Source of the DNA: Mycobacterium conspicuum
GTDB taxonomy: Bacteria; Actinomycetota; Actinomycetes; Mycobacteriales; Mycobacteriaceae
Length of the DNA stretch: 64,000 bases
Assembly (NCBI RefSeq): GCF_010730195.1
Contig: NZ_AP022613.1
Coordinates: 1,984,001 to 2,048,000 of the forward strand
Reading direction: 5' to 3'
Shown piece after piece: positions 49,946 through 58,491 of the stretch (position 1 is the first letter of the stretch; each line of letters opens with the position of its first letter). Below the pieces are notes generated by a model. That model saw nothing but the letters and a program-made list of their open reading frames with translations. It was not told the origin of the DNA and did no database searches. Position numbers and translations under genes: made by a program.

Positions 49946-50745
49946 GGCTTAAGGATGCCTGACCGGACGCTGAGGGGCTCCAACACCGGACGCTTGGGCA
50001 CTCGCCCGTCGGCCGAGGACTTGCCACGCAGGCGCCGCCACACCCACGGCATGAACTTTTCTTGCGCCCAGCGCACTTGTCCGTAGGTGCGCGCGTTGAA
50101 CGACAGCCGGGTGGTGCTGCCGCGAGCCACGGCCCAATCATGGTTGCTGCCAGGCAAATTGAGCGCCTCGGCGGCCGCGGCGGCGAACAGCATGTGCCCC
50201 TTGGGGGATGCGTGCACGCGGTCGATGTCCCAGGTGTCCAGATTGCGCATCGACGGCGCGTTGTAGAGGTCGACCAGCCCGAAGTCGTAGCGCTGGGCGG
50301 CCGACCTGATCGCGTTGTTGATGCGGGCGAGCCGCCCGGAAACCAGCCTGCCCATCGGGAGGAATTGCGCGACGTTCGGGAAGGTGGCGGTGACCACCGT
50401 CGCGCCCGATTCGGCGAGCGCGGCGTAGATCCGCTCGAGATCGGCCAGCGCCGGGCCGAACGATCGTCCCGGCTGGATCACATCGTTCATCCCGATGCAC
50501 ACGGTGATCAGATCCGGTCGCATCGCCAGCGCCGGCGGCACCTGCTCCCGCAGCACGTGACGCACCAACTTGCCGCGAATCGCCAGGTTGGCGTACTCCA
50601 GGCCCGGATAGATCGAATCGACCATGGCGGCGAGGCGGTCGGCGAATCCGAGCAGGCCGACGGTGTCGTCACCGTCCCACAGGCCCTCGGTCTGGCTGTC
50701 ACCGATGGCTACATACCGCGTGTATCGGCGGTATCCGTCGCGCAC
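49942..50745 (-). CDS. SGNH/GDSL-type esterase
   Basis: A 267-residue SGNH hydrolase. GTG 50745 follows an AGGA site and gives a start just before the first block. Block I is YVAIGDSQTEG (catalytic Ser ~14), block II Gly in LAIRGKLVRHV, block III Asn in GMNDVIQPG, and block V Asp-x-x-His in DIDRVHASPKGH. No signal peptide is seen. It hydrolyses ester bonds in small lipids or acylated sugars. The stop overlaps the DedA start. Divergent from the acyl-CoA synthetase. Confidence 0.9.
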   Translation of the reverse strand: MRDGYRRYTRYVAIGDSQTEGLWDGDDTVGLLGFADRLAAMVDSIYPGLEYANLAIRGKLVRHVLREQVPPALAMRPDLITVCIGMNDVIQPGRSFGPALADLERIYAALAESGATVVTATFPNVAQFLPMGRLVSGRLARINNAIRSAAQRYDFGLVDLYNAPSMRNLDTWDIDRVHASPKGHMLFAAAAAEALNLPGSNHDWAVARGSTTRLSFNARTYGQVRWAQEKFMPWVWRRLRGKSSADGRVPKRPVLEPLSVRSGILKP

Positions 50746-50815
50746 GATCCTGAGACTAACCGCCAACCCGCCCGCTGCGTTGTAGCGTGGCCCTGGCTCG
50801 ACCGGAGGAGAGTGC

Positions 50816-52444
50816 ATGGAGTTCAACCTGGCGCAGATTTTCGCGGCGGTGGCGGCGGCCAACCCCGATCGGGACTGCATCGTGTTCGGGGACCGGCGAT
50901 TCAGTTTCGCCCAGACCGACGAGCGCGCCCGCCGATTCGCCCGGGCGCTGCACACCTGGGGGCTCGGCGCGCGGCGTGAACGCTCGCAGTTGGCGCCGCA
51001 CGAGTCGGGTCAGAGTCATCTCGCGCTGTACCTGGCGAACTGCAACGAGTATCTCGAAGGGATGCTGGGCGCCTACAAGGCCCGCGTTGCCCCGTTCAAC
51101 GTCAACTATCGCTACGTCGCCGAAGAGCTGGTGTACCTGCTCGGCAACGCCGGCGCGGACGCGGTCGCGTATCACGCCCGGTTCGCCCCGACGCTGGCGC
51201 AAGCGTTGGAGAAGCTGCCGCCGATGCGGCTGATCCACGTCGACGACGGGTCGGGAAACGAGCCGCTGCCGGGCGCGGTGCGCTTCGAGGAGCTGCTGGC
51301 TTCCGTGTCCGACGAGCCGCTCGACCTCGCGCTGTCGCCCGACGACCTCTACGTGCTCTACACCGGTGGCACCACCGGGATGCCCAAGGCGGTGCTGTGG
51401 CGCCAGCACGACATCTACATGAACACCATGGGCGGGCGGATGACCGGCGAGATGGTGGGCAGCCTCGAGGAGATCGTCGAGCGGTCGCTGCCGCCGGGGC
51501 CGGGGTCGATGACGGTCGCGCCGCTCATGCACGGCGCCGCCCAGTGGGCCGCCTTCATGACGCTGTGCAGCGGACGACCGTTCGTGATGCCGGCGACCAC
51601 GACGCATTTCGATCCGGCCGAGGCCCTGGCGTTGGCCAGCCGCGAACGGGTGCTGTCGCTCTCGATGGTCGGCGACGCGTTCGGGCGCCCGCTCCTGGAC
51701 GAACTCGCCTCCGGCGACTACGACCTGTCCGGGCTGTTCGTCCTGGTGACCGGTGGTGCCGCGCTGACCGCCCCGCTCAAGGAGCGGTTCGTCGAGTTGC
51801 TGCCGCAGCTGACGATCCTGGACGCCGGCGGTTCGTCGGAATCCGGGGCGCAGATGGTCCAGGCGTCGTCCCGCGCGCAGCACGTATCCGGGCGGTTCGC
51901 CCCCAACCCGGGGGCGGTGGTGGTCAGCGAGGACATGACCCGGGTCCTGTCGCCCGGCGACGACGAGATCGGTTGGCTGGCCCAGCAGGCCCTGATCCCG
52001 CTGGGCTACCTCGGCGACGCGGACAAGACCGCGCGGACATTCCCGGTGATCGACGGGATCCGGCACTCGGTGCCGGGGGACCGGGCGCGTTGGGACGCCG
52101 ACGGCCAGATCGAGCTGCTGGGCCGGGATTCGGTGACCATCAACTCCGGCGGCGAGAAGATCTTCGCCGAAGAGGTCGAGGCCGCCATCGCCGAGCATCC
52201 CGCGGTCTACGACGTGGTGGTCACGGGCCGGCCCAGCGCCAAGTGGGGAAACGAGGTCGTCGCGATCGTTCAGCTCGCCGACGGTCAGCGGGTCGACGCC
52301 GACGACATCATCGCCGAGGCCGCCCGTCACATCGCGCGCTACAAACTGCCCAAAGACGTCGTCTTCTGCGAGCGGGTGCAGCGGTCACCGTCGGGCAAGG
52401 CCGATTACCGCTGGGCCAAAGCACAAGCGGCTGAGCGTCTCTGA
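50816..52444 (+). CDS. Acyl-CoA synthetase (FadD-type)
   Basis: A 542-residue AMP-forming ligase; ATG 50816 follows GGAGGAGAG. The P-loop motif is YTGGTTGMPKAVLWRQHD, a form seen in mycobacterial FadD synthetases of sterol and long-chain metabolism. The linker shows GWLAQQALIPLGYLGDADKT, the hinge IELLGRDSVTINSGGEKIFAEE, and the catalytic Lys is in RSPSGKADYRW. Activates a carboxylic acid to acyl-CoA. It stands alone between a divergent SGNH gene and the PE gene. Confidence 0.92.
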   Translation: MEFNLAQIFAAVAAANPDRDCIVFGDRRFSFAQTDERARRFARALHTWGLGARRERSQLAPHESGQSHLALYLANCNEYLEGMLGAYKARVAPFNVNYRYVAEELVYLLGNAGADAVAYHARFAPTLAQALEKLPPMRLIHVDDGSGNEPLPGAVRFEELLASVSDEPLDLALSPDDLYVLYTGGTTGMPKAVLWRQHDIYMNTMGGRMTGEMVGSLEEIVERSLPPGPGSMTVAPLMHGAAQWAAFMTLCSGRPFVMPATTTHFDPAEALALASRERVLSLSMVGDAFGRPLLDELASGDYDLSGLFVLVTGGAALTAPLKERFVELLPQLTILDAGGSSESGAQMVQASSRAQHVSGRFAPNPGAVVVSEDMTRVLSPGDDEIGWLAQQALIPLGYLGDADKTARTFPVIDGIRHSVPGDRARWDADGQIELLGRDSVTINSGGEKIFAEEVEAAIAEHPAVYDVVVTGRPSAKWGNEVVAIVQLADGQRVDADDIIAEAARHIARYKLPKDVVFCERVQRSPSGKADYRWAKAQAAERL

Positions 52445-52541
52445 CCCGCGACACCTGGGCGTGTAACGGCGGGCGGTCGACATCCGATATTGACGTGTAC
52501 CCCGTCGTCACTGATGGCGGTGACCTACAGAGAGGTTGCAC

Positions 52542-52925
52542 ATGTCATTCGTGAATGCGGTGCCCCAAGCGCTGACCGCGGCGGCCGGGAACTTGGCGGG
52601 CATCGGCTCTGCGCTCGCCGCGGCCAATACGGCCGCGGCGGCCCCGACGGCGGGAATCGAGGCCATTGCCGCGGATGCCGTGTCGGCGGCTTTGGTCGCG
52701 GTTTTCAGCGCGCACGGGCTCGGATACCAGTCGTTGGGCGCCGAGCTGGCGGAACTGCACGAGCAAATCGTGCAGGCGCTGCGCTCGGGTGGGGCGTCGT
52801 ACGCGGCCGCCGAGGCCGAGAACGCGGCGCTGGTCCGCGACGCGGTGGAGGCGGCCGAAGCTCCAGCCCAGACACTTTTGGGGCATCCGCTGCTCGGCCA
52901 CGGCGGTGAAGGCCAGCCCGGGTAG
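52542..52925 (+). CDS. Orphan PE family protein
   Basis: A 127-residue PE protein; ATG 52542 follows GAGAGG. MSFVNAVPQALTAAAGNLAG starts the canonical PE domain, and AAYSAAE-like ASYAAAEAENAALV marks its end near residue 90. The short tail (HPLLGHGGEGQPG) has a hint of a PGRS beginning but stops at once, so it may be a truncated PE_PGRS. No PPE partner is nearby. Presumed ESX substrate. Confidence 0.9.
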   Translation: MSFVNAVPQALTAAAGNLAGIGSALAAANTAAAAPTAGIEAIAADAVSAALVAVFSAHGLGYQSLGAELAELHEQIVQALRSGGASYAAAEAENAALVRDAVEAAEAPAQTLLGHPLLGHGGEGQPG

Positions 52926-52946
52926 TCCGGAGGTACCGTCACTGGC

Positions 52947-53702
52947 ATGGCGCCGCAGTATCCGATCGAGTCGGTCGATAATGCGCTCAAGTTGCTGTTG
53001 CTGCTGGGCGAACAGCCGCAGATCCGGTTGAGCGAGGCGACCCGCTACCTGGGTGTGGCATCGTCGACCGCGCACCGGCTGCTGGCGATGTTGGCCTACC
53101 GCGGGTTCGTCCGGCAGGACCCGGTGTCGAAGGCGTACCTGCCCGGTCCCGCGCTCACCGGCGTGGCGTTCGCGATATTCGGCCGCATCGATGTCCCCGC
53201 GACCGCCCTGCCGGTGATGCGCAGCCTCAGCGAACGCCTGCGCGAGTCGATTCACGTCGGGACGCTCGACGGCGCCAACGTCCGTTTCGTCGCGGCGGTG
53301 GAGGGCCCGGCCGCGGTCCGGGTCGCCTCCCGGCTGGGCCGCATCATGCCGGCGCACTGCACCTCGACGGGCAAGGCCATGCTGGCCCAGTTGTCATCCC
53401 CGGAGCTGCATCAGCTGCTGCCGGACGAGAAGCTTGCGCGCATCACCGCGCACTCGATCGCCAGCCGCACCGAATTGGAAGCCGAGCTTTCGGCGATCCA
53501 GGACCGGGGTTACGCCGTCAACCGCGAAGAGAGCGAGGAAGGCGTTGCCTCGGTTGCGGTTCCGATACCCACCCGTGCTCCCGGTCTGCGGCTCGCGCTC
53601 AACGCCGCGGCTCCGTGCAACCGGTTGGACGACTCTCAGTACCCCGCGGTGGCCGCCGCACTCATCAAGGCGGCCAAGGAGATTGGTGATCAACTGAGCT
53701 GA
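52947..53702 (+). CDS. IclR-family transcriptional regulator
   Basis: A 251-residue IclR regulator. The N-terminal winged HTH (~1-75) contains ALKLLLLLGEQPQIRLSEAT and SSTAHRLLAMLAYRGFV; the C-terminal effector domain has the characteristic RIMPAHCTSTGKAMLA and YAVNREESEEGVASVAVP. IclR proteins commonly control aromatic catabolism. It is convergent with the class II aldolase by a short overlap (13 bp), and the dioxygenase promoter carries an inverted repeat it may bind. Confidence 0.92.
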   Translation: MAPQYPIESVDNALKLLLLLGEQPQIRLSEATRYLGVASSTAHRLLAMLAYRGFVRQDPVSKAYLPGPALTGVAFAIFGRIDVPATALPVMRSLSERLRESIHVGTLDGANVRFVAAVEGPAAVRVASRLGRIMPAHCTSTGKAMLAQLSSPELHQLLPDEKLARITAHSIASRTELEAELSAIQDRGYAVNREESEEGVASVAVPIPTRAPGLRLALNAAAPCNRLDDSQYPAVAAALIKAAKEIGDQLS

Positions 53703-54418
53703 TCGAGCCGCGCCAGCTCGTGCCGCCAGGCGGCGTCGGCGGTGAACGCGGGCCCCAGATCCGGCAGGTCGTCCCAGTCGGCGTCGTCGATGTCGCGCAG
53801 GGTGCCGCCGGCCGCTCGCACTTGCAACGACATCCGCGCCAGCGCGTCGAGGCTGATCGCCTGCAGCACGGCTTGCTGAATGCTGTTGGCGGCGCTGGTG
53901 ATTCCGTGGCCGCGCAGGATCACCACCGGGGCATCTCGCATGGCCGCCACCATTTCCTTGCCCAGCCCCGCATTTCGGATCAGCACGGCGCGCCGGTAGA
54001 CCGGCACGCCGCGGCGCGCAAGCCAGGCGCCGGGGATGTCGTAGGCGCCGTAGATGGGTCGGATCGTGATGCCGGCCAGATCGGCGGCGACGACGGCGGG
54101 CGGGTGCAGATGCGCGACCGCCCGGTGGTCCGGATTGGCCCGCATGGTCTCGACGTGGATGGGCAACTCGTTGGGCACCCGGTAGCCGTCGAGTTCGCCG
54201 TCGGCGCCGGCGCTGCCGTCGAATCTGATCAGTCGGATGTCGCTGGGACGGGTGAACGCCACGCCCGTGTCGGTGTCGCTGCGGCAGCGGACGAGTAGGT
54301 GGTCGTCGTCGACACGCAGGCTCAGGTGGCCCAGGATGCCGTCCACCAGCCCGCGCGCGGCGGCGACCCGGCAGCCCTGGGCGACGAGGGTGCGCTGCTC
54401 GTCGAGACGGTCGGTCAT
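53690..54418 (-). CDS. Class II aldolase/adducin-family protein
   Basis: A 242-residue metal-dependent aldolase or decarboxylase-type protein. ATG 54418 overlaps the upstream dehydrogenase stop (ATGA). The metal ligands are in HRAVAHLHPPAVV (two His) and ILRGHGITS (third His); a Glu precedes in PIHVETMRANPDH. In aromatic operons such proteins decarboxylate a cyclic diol carboxylate or cleave a hydroxy-oxo acid. It is the last gene of the Rieske dioxygenase operon. Confidence 0.87.
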   Translation of the reverse strand: MTDRLDEQRTLVAQGCRVAAARGLVDGILGHLSLRVDDDHLLVRCRSDTDTGVAFTRPSDIRLIRFDGSAGADGELDGYRVPNELPIHVETMRANPDHRAVAHLHPPAVVAADLAGITIRPIYGAYDIPGAWLARRGVPVYRRAVLIRNAGLGKEMVAAMRDAPVVILRGHGITSAANSIQQAVLQAISLDALARMSLQVRAAGGTLRDIDDADWDDLPDLGPAFTADAAWRHELARLDQLS

Positions 54419-55203
54419 GTGCCCAGACCGAATCCGCCGTCGGGATGGACGGTTTCGCCGGTGATGCCGCGGGACCGGTCGGACGCGAGGAACACGAAAG
54501 ACCACGCGTGGTCTGCGCCGGTGAGGGCGACGTTGAGCGGGGTGCGCGCCGCCATGTCGCGCGCCCGGTTGGGCGTGTCGTCGAGGCGGACCTGGTCGAG
54601 ACCCAGGCTCGCCAGGCCACGCAATTCGGTGTTGAGGGTGCCGCCGGGCGCCACCCCGTTGACGCGAATGTCAGGTGCCAGCTCGTGCGCCAGTGCGGAA
54701 ACCAGTCCGCGTACGGCGAACTTCGACGACACGTAGAGCACGCCTCCGCGTCCGGGATGGTACGACGACGTGGATTCGGTGAGCACGATCGACGATCCGG
54801 CGCCGGCCCGCAGCGATGGCGCCGCGGCTTTGACCGATTGCAGATGGCTGAGCACGTTGGTGCGAAACATCTCGTCGAACGCGGTGGCCAGATCGTCGGC
54901 CTTGATGTCGTCGACGCCGTGGTAGAAGTCGAAGACCCCGACGCAGTTCACCAGCGTGTCCAGACCACCGTAGGAGTCCACCGCGACCTTGACCGCGTGC
55001 TCGTTGGCCTCCCGGGTGACGGCATCCCCTTCGATCACCGGGACGCCGGGCAACTCTTCGCGCAGCTTGTCGCATTTGGCCCGATCACGTTCCAGCACAG
55101 CGATTCTCGCGCCCTCGGCGCGAAAGGCATCGATGACGGCCCGTCCGATCCCGGATCCGCCACCCACGACCAGGGCGCGCTTGCCGCGCAGCCAGTCGGT
55201 CAT
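54415..55203 (-). CDS. cis-Dihydrodiol dehydrogenase (BphB/HcaB-like SDR)
   Basis: A 262-residue SDR that would rearomatise the cis-dihydrodiol produced by the dioxygenase. GGGSGIG (about 14-20) is the NAD motif; Ser is in LTESTSSYHPGRGG and Tyr/Lys in YVSSK. VNGVAPGGTLNTELRGLASLG is the substrate-loop signature of the biphenyl/phenylpropionate diol dehydrogenases. ATG 55203 overlaps the upstream stop (ATGA). Fourth in the coupled dioxygenase operon. Confidence 0.9.
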   Translation of the reverse strand: MTDWLRGKRALVVGGGSGIGRAVIDAFRAEGARIAVLERDRAKCDKLREELPGVPVIEGDAVTREANEHAVKVAVDSYGGLDTLVNCVGVFDFYHGVDDIKADDLATAFDEMFRTNVLSHLQSVKAAAPSLRAGAGSSIVLTESTSSYHPGRGGVLYVSSKFAVRGLVSALAHELAPDIRVNGVAPGGTLNTELRGLASLGLDQVRLDDTPNRARDMAARTPLNVALTGADHAWSFVFLASDRSRGITGETVHPDGGFGLGT

Positions 55204-55439
55204 GGCTCTGGCTCTGTTTCGGGGTCCGGCAGCAGCGGGCCCTGCGAGTTGCCGACCATGGCCGTCAGCGTACGGGTGTTCTGCCGGGTCAGTGCTTCGA
55301 CCTCGAGCGCGTCCAGGCTGATCCACTGTCCGGTGCGCGGCGCGGTGATCAGCAGCCGGGACCCGTTGCGGGTGTCCACCCGGCGCACCTGCACTTCGGC
55401 GAATTCGTTTGCGATGGTGATGGGTTCGTCGTCACTCAT
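55200..55439 (-). CDS. Small conserved protein of the dioxygenase operon, 79 aa
   Basis: A 79-residue protein (starts MSDDEPITIANEFAEVQVRR) overlapping both neighbours: its ATG 55439 overlaps the beta-subunit stop and its stop overlaps the dehydrogenase start. Conserved-looking features are TRNGSRLLITAPRTG and ISLDALEVEALT. No Cys or His cluster, so it is not a ferredoxin. Such small proteins occur beside actinobacterial ring-hydroxylating dioxygenases and are sometimes labelled dihydrodiol dehydrogenase; the real role is unknown, perhaps assembly. Confidence 0.75.
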   Translation of the reverse strand: MSDDEPITIANEFAEVQVRRVDTRNGSRLLITAPRTGQWISLDALEVEALTRQNTRTLTAMVGNSQGPLLPDPETEPEP

Positions 55440-55954
55440 AGGAACACCGCCAGGTTTTGCATGCGCAGCACCGCCTCGTCGGCGATGATGTTGCGCCGGG
55501 CCAACTTCCAGCCATCGCCGCACCAGCGCAGCAGGTCTTGGCGGCCGCAGGACACCAGCGCACTCTCGTTCACATCGCCGCGGCTGCGGAACAGCAACTC
55601 GGCCGACTCGACTTCGAGGCGCTCGTCGTCGTCGGTGGCGAAGGTGCGCACGTTGGTGACGAAGTGGCGCAGCCGCGACGGCGGGTCCTCGGTCCAGGCG
55701 TGCTCGGTGGCGAACCGCGCGACACGCTGGCTCAGCGAGTACTTGTCCTCGTCGAAGTGCGCCATCCCGGGGGAGCTACCGAACCCGGCACCGCGGGCGG
55801 TGGTGACGCGCACCGGCATGACGTAGCGGATGTCGTCGGTCAACGTGTCCAGCCACGACTCGTAGTATTGCGCGTCCAGCAGGTAGGCCTCGTCGACCAG
55901 GAACTGATGCGCCTGCAGGTGTCGAGTGTCGTTAAACGGCAACGGTTTTCTCAT
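55436..55954 (-). CDS. Ring-hydroxylating dioxygenase beta subunit
   Basis: A 172-residue small subunit with the NTF2/SnoaL cone fold typical of dioxygenase beta chains. Typical are AHQFLVDEAYLLDAQYYESW, IRYVMPVRVT, the RLRHFVTNVR block and a C-terminal WKLARRNIIADEAVLR. It has no metal site and is structural in the alpha3-beta3 hexamer. ATG 55954 overlaps the alpha-subunit stop (ATGA). Confidence 0.92.
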   Translation of the reverse strand: MRKPLPFNDTRHLQAHQFLVDEAYLLDAQYYESWLDTLTDDIRYVMPVRVTTARGAGFGSSPGMAHFDEDKYSLSQRVARFATEHAWTEDPPSRLRHFVTNVRTFATDDDERLEVESAELLFRSRGDVNESALVSCGRQDLLRWCGDGWKLARRNIIADEAVLRMQNLAVFL

Positions 55955-57291
55955 GCCGTCGACTCCAGGTAGTCCGCCCACAGCTTGAGGAACTCGCGCT
56001 GGTTGTGCTCGTTGTAGCCGACCTGCGCGCGGCCCGGCCCGTGGAAGGCGTCGGCCGGCAGCGCCTCGATCACCGGACGGTCGTCGGACAGCAGGCCCAT
56101 CCGGCTGTTTAGCAGTAGCCGTCGCGCCATCGAGCCACCGGCGGTGGTGGTCAACGACACCCAGTTTTCCACGTCGTCCTGTTCGAACATGCCGGTCGAC
56201 CCGAAGCACATCAAATACGCCTTGTACGAGTCCTTCTTGTACTGCTCGGGTGCGCTCGCGTCGACGGCGAACCACGAGCACACCTCGGTCTCGTTGGCAC
56301 TGATGGGCTGCCACAGCCGGATCGAGATGAACGGCAGGACTTGATCATCCCGATCGCGCACCTTCGGCCAGTTGTGCACGAAGCTCAGGTTGGGAAAACA
56401 GGTGGCGGCCGAGATCATGAACCCGTCCTCGCCGACGACCCGCTGTTGTTGCGGCGTCCAGGCGTCCTTGATCCGGGCGACCATCGCGTCGGGGTAGCCG
56501 ACGTAGCGCATCCGCTCCTCGAAGCCGCCCGGCGGCAGCTTGTAGGTCGTGCCGCCGCCGCGATGCGCCCAATAGGTGGCGCCGTCCTTGCGCTTCTGCG
56601 CCTTTGGCTCGCGGAACAGGCCGATGTCGACGATCGAGGCATGGGTGTGCGGCGTGTGGTACATGTCGCCGGCGAAGTTCTCCGCGCCGATCTTCCAGTT
56701 CGCCTTGATCCGCCAGCGTTGCGGCCCCCGCAGCTCCACGCCCTGGGCGCTCTGTTTGGTGTAGAAGTCCAGATAAAACCGAAAGTCGCCGAGGTATTCG
56801 TCCAGCGGCACGGCACCGGGGTCCATGTTGATGAACAACAGACCGTTGTAACTCGCGAAATTCGGTGCGGGCAGCAGGGTTTGGCTGTTTTTTCCGAATC
56901 CCTCGTCGCCTCCGTAGGCTTCGCGGTGGAACGGAAGCCCGGTGAGCCGGCCGTCGTTGCGGTATGACCAGCCGTGGTAAGGGCAGCGAAAGTTGGAGGC
57001 GTTGCCCATCTCCGCGCGGCAGACCTGCATCCCGCGGTGCAGGCACATATTGAATAACGCCCGTACATCTCCGTTCGAATCGCGCGTGATGATGAAGGAA
57101 TCGTCGAGCACCCGGCGCACGACATAGTCGCCGTCCTGCGGAATCTCGGATTCGTGGCCCACGAACATCCACGCCCGGCCGAACAGCCGCTCCCGCTCGC
57201 GTGCGAACAGTTCGGCGTCGTTGTAGATGTGCGCGGGAATCATCCCCCGCCGCACATTCTGGAACAGCTCTGGTGCCGGACCCACGCTCAT
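55951..57291 (-). CDS. Rieske ring-hydroxylating dioxygenase alpha subunit
   Basis: A 446-residue large subunit. The Rieske 2Fe-2S ligands are Cys83, His85, Cys103 and His106 (CLHRGMQV...CPYHGWSY). The mononuclear iron motif ENFAGDMYHTPHTH gives Asp209, His212 and His217. It inserts both atoms of oxygen into an aromatic ring, giving a cis-dihydrodiol, in the cytoplasm. The ferredoxin and reductase it needs are not encoded here. First gene of the operon alpha-beta-79aa-dehydrogenase-aldolase. The phenylpropionate/biphenyl-type dehydrogenase suggests an alkyl- or aryl-benzene substrate (inference). Confidence 0.93.
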   Translation of the reverse strand: MSVGPAPELFQNVRRGMIPAHIYNDAELFARERERLFGRAWMFVGHESEIPQDGDYVVRRVLDDSFIITRDSNGDVRALFNMCLHRGMQVCRAEMGNASNFRCPYHGWSYRNDGRLTGLPFHREAYGGDEGFGKNSQTLLPAPNFASYNGLLFINMDPGAVPLDEYLGDFRFYLDFYTKQSAQGVELRGPQRWRIKANWKIGAENFAGDMYHTPHTHASIVDIGLFREPKAQKRKDGATYWAHRGGGTTYKLPPGGFEERMRYVGYPDAMVARIKDAWTPQQQRVVGEDGFMISAATCFPNLSFVHNWPKVRDRDDQVLPFISIRLWQPISANETEVCSWFAVDASAPEQYKKDSYKAYLMCFGSTGMFEQDDVENWVSLTTTAGGSMARRLLLNSRMGLLSDDRPVIEALPADAFHGPGRAQVGYNEHNQREFLKLWADYLESTA

Positions 57292-57308
57292 ATTCTGCTT
57301 TACAGAAT
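57292..57308. promoter_or_regulatory. ATTCTG-N5-CAGAAT inverted repeat at the dioxygenase start
   Basis: A perfect 6+5+6 inverted repeat directly adjoining the alpha-subunit ATG. It would lie in the 5' leader or early promoter, where binding blocks expression. Confidence 0.45.
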
Positions 57309-57340
57309 CAACTTCTGGCTAGTAGAAAGGGCGATTCATC

Positions 57341-57366
57341 GTTTGCACAGTGGTCTTTGTGCAAAC
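57341..57366. promoter_or_regulatory. GTTTGCAC-N10-GTGCAAAC operator
   Basis: A perfect 8-bp inverted repeat with a 10-base spacer in the divergent region between the dioxygenase operon and the Rieske-DUF2231 gene, 50-75 bp upstream of the alpha-subunit ATG. Length and symmetry suit a dimeric regulator; the IclR protein of this locus is the prime candidate. Confidence 0.65.
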
Positions 57367-57516
57367 TCACAGCCCGCTCCCAAAGATGCCCCTTGCGCCG
57401 CGGATACCGTGGGTGACGTTGAACCTCAGCGCGGGTAAGCGCGCGACCAAACCGAGGGGTAATCGCAGAGTCGGCGGGTATCCGCTGACTTTGTGCTGCA
57501 GAGAGGATTTCGTGTG

Positions 57517-58491
57517 ATGGCTGACCGGTCAGGGGGTGGTCGATTGCGGAAGCTTGGTCCGCAAGTGTTGTCCGCTATCGGGCGTCAGGAGTGGCTGGAT
57601 CGGCCGAGCTATCGGCTGGAGCACATGCTCAGCTTCGTCTACAACGCGCTGGGGGGTGCGCGTAACACCGTCGCCAATGCGCTCAACGGCGTGTGGCTGG
57701 GGCACCCGGCACACCCGCCGCTGGCGTCACTGACGAGCGGGGCACTCGGCACGACGGTGGCCCTGGACGCCCTGAGCCTGCTGCCGGGCCGGCCCGCCAC
57801 CGAGGTCCTCGACGCCTCGCGGTTTGCGTCTCGGTCCCTCGGGCTGGGGATCCTCGCGAGCGTCGGCTCGGCCGTCACCGGGGTCACCGATTGGCAGCAC
57901 ACGCACGAGGAAGACCGCCGCGTGGGACTGGTGCACGGCGTGATCAACCTGGTGGCGACCGGGCTGTACGCGGCGTCCTGGTGGGACCGGCGGCGCGGCC
58001 GCCACGGCCGCGGCATCGCGTTCACCGCGCTGGGCTACGGCATCACCTTGGCCGGCAGCTATCTGGGCGGCGCGTTGGTCTTCGAGTCGGGCATCGGCAT
58101 CGACCAGTCCGGCGCGCGGTTGCGCACCAAAGAGTGGACGCCGGTGCTGCCGGCCAGCTCGCTGAACGGCAAGCCGGTGCGGGTCGAGGTGGACGGCGTC
58201 GGCCTGGTGGTGTGCCAGACCAAACCCGGCGAGGTGTCGGCCTTCGGTGAGTTCTGCCCGCACCTGGCGGCCCCGATGGCCGACGGCTGGGTCGACCGCG
58301 GACGGATCGTCTGCCCGTGGCACGGTTCGTGGTTCGAGGCCGAATCGGGGGACGTGCTGCGCGGGCCGGCGGCGGCCCCGCTGCCGTGCTACCAGGCCCG
58401 GTTGGTCGACGGAATGGTCGAGGTGCGGGGTGACGGACAGGGTGCGCCGCTCGACGGCGCGGTCGGGATCGGACGAGGGGGAGCCAAGTGA
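57517..58491 (+). CDS. DUF2231 membrane domain fused to a Rieske iron-sulfur domain
   Basis: A 324-residue fusion; ATG 57517 follows GAGAGGA. Residues ~35-205 are a DUF2231 membrane domain with about four helices (WLGHPAHPPLASLTSGALGT; TDWQHTHEEDRRVG; LGYGITLAGSYLGGALV). Residues ~215-310 are a Rieske domain with ligands in FCPHLAAPMADG and CPWHGSWF (C-x-H ... C-x2-H). It probably shuttles electrons at the membrane. It may serve as redox partner for the divergent dioxygenase, but that is inference. Followed by a coupled hemerythrin. Confidence 0.88.
   Translation: MADRSGGGRLRKLGPQVLSAIGRQEWLDRPSYRLEHMLSFVYNALGGARNTVANALNGVWLGHPAHPPLASLTSGALGTTVALDALSLLPGRPATEVLDASRFASRSLGLGILASVGSAVTGVTDWQHTHEEDRRVGLVHGVINLVATGLYAASWWDRRRGRHGRGIAFTALGYGITLAGSYLGGALVFESGIGIDQSGARLRTKEWTPVLPASSLNGKPVRVEVDGVGLVVCQTKPGEVSAFGEFCPHLAAPMADGWVDRGRIVCPWHGSWFEAESGDVLRGPAAAPLPCYQARLVDGMVEVRGDGQGAPLDGAVGIGRGGAK

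Noticed and set aside
50756..52330. 524-codon minus-strand ORF opposite the acyl-CoA synthetase
   Set aside because: Arg/Val/Gln-rich translation typical of antisense frames in GC-rich genes, while the plus strand has full AMP-ligase motifs.
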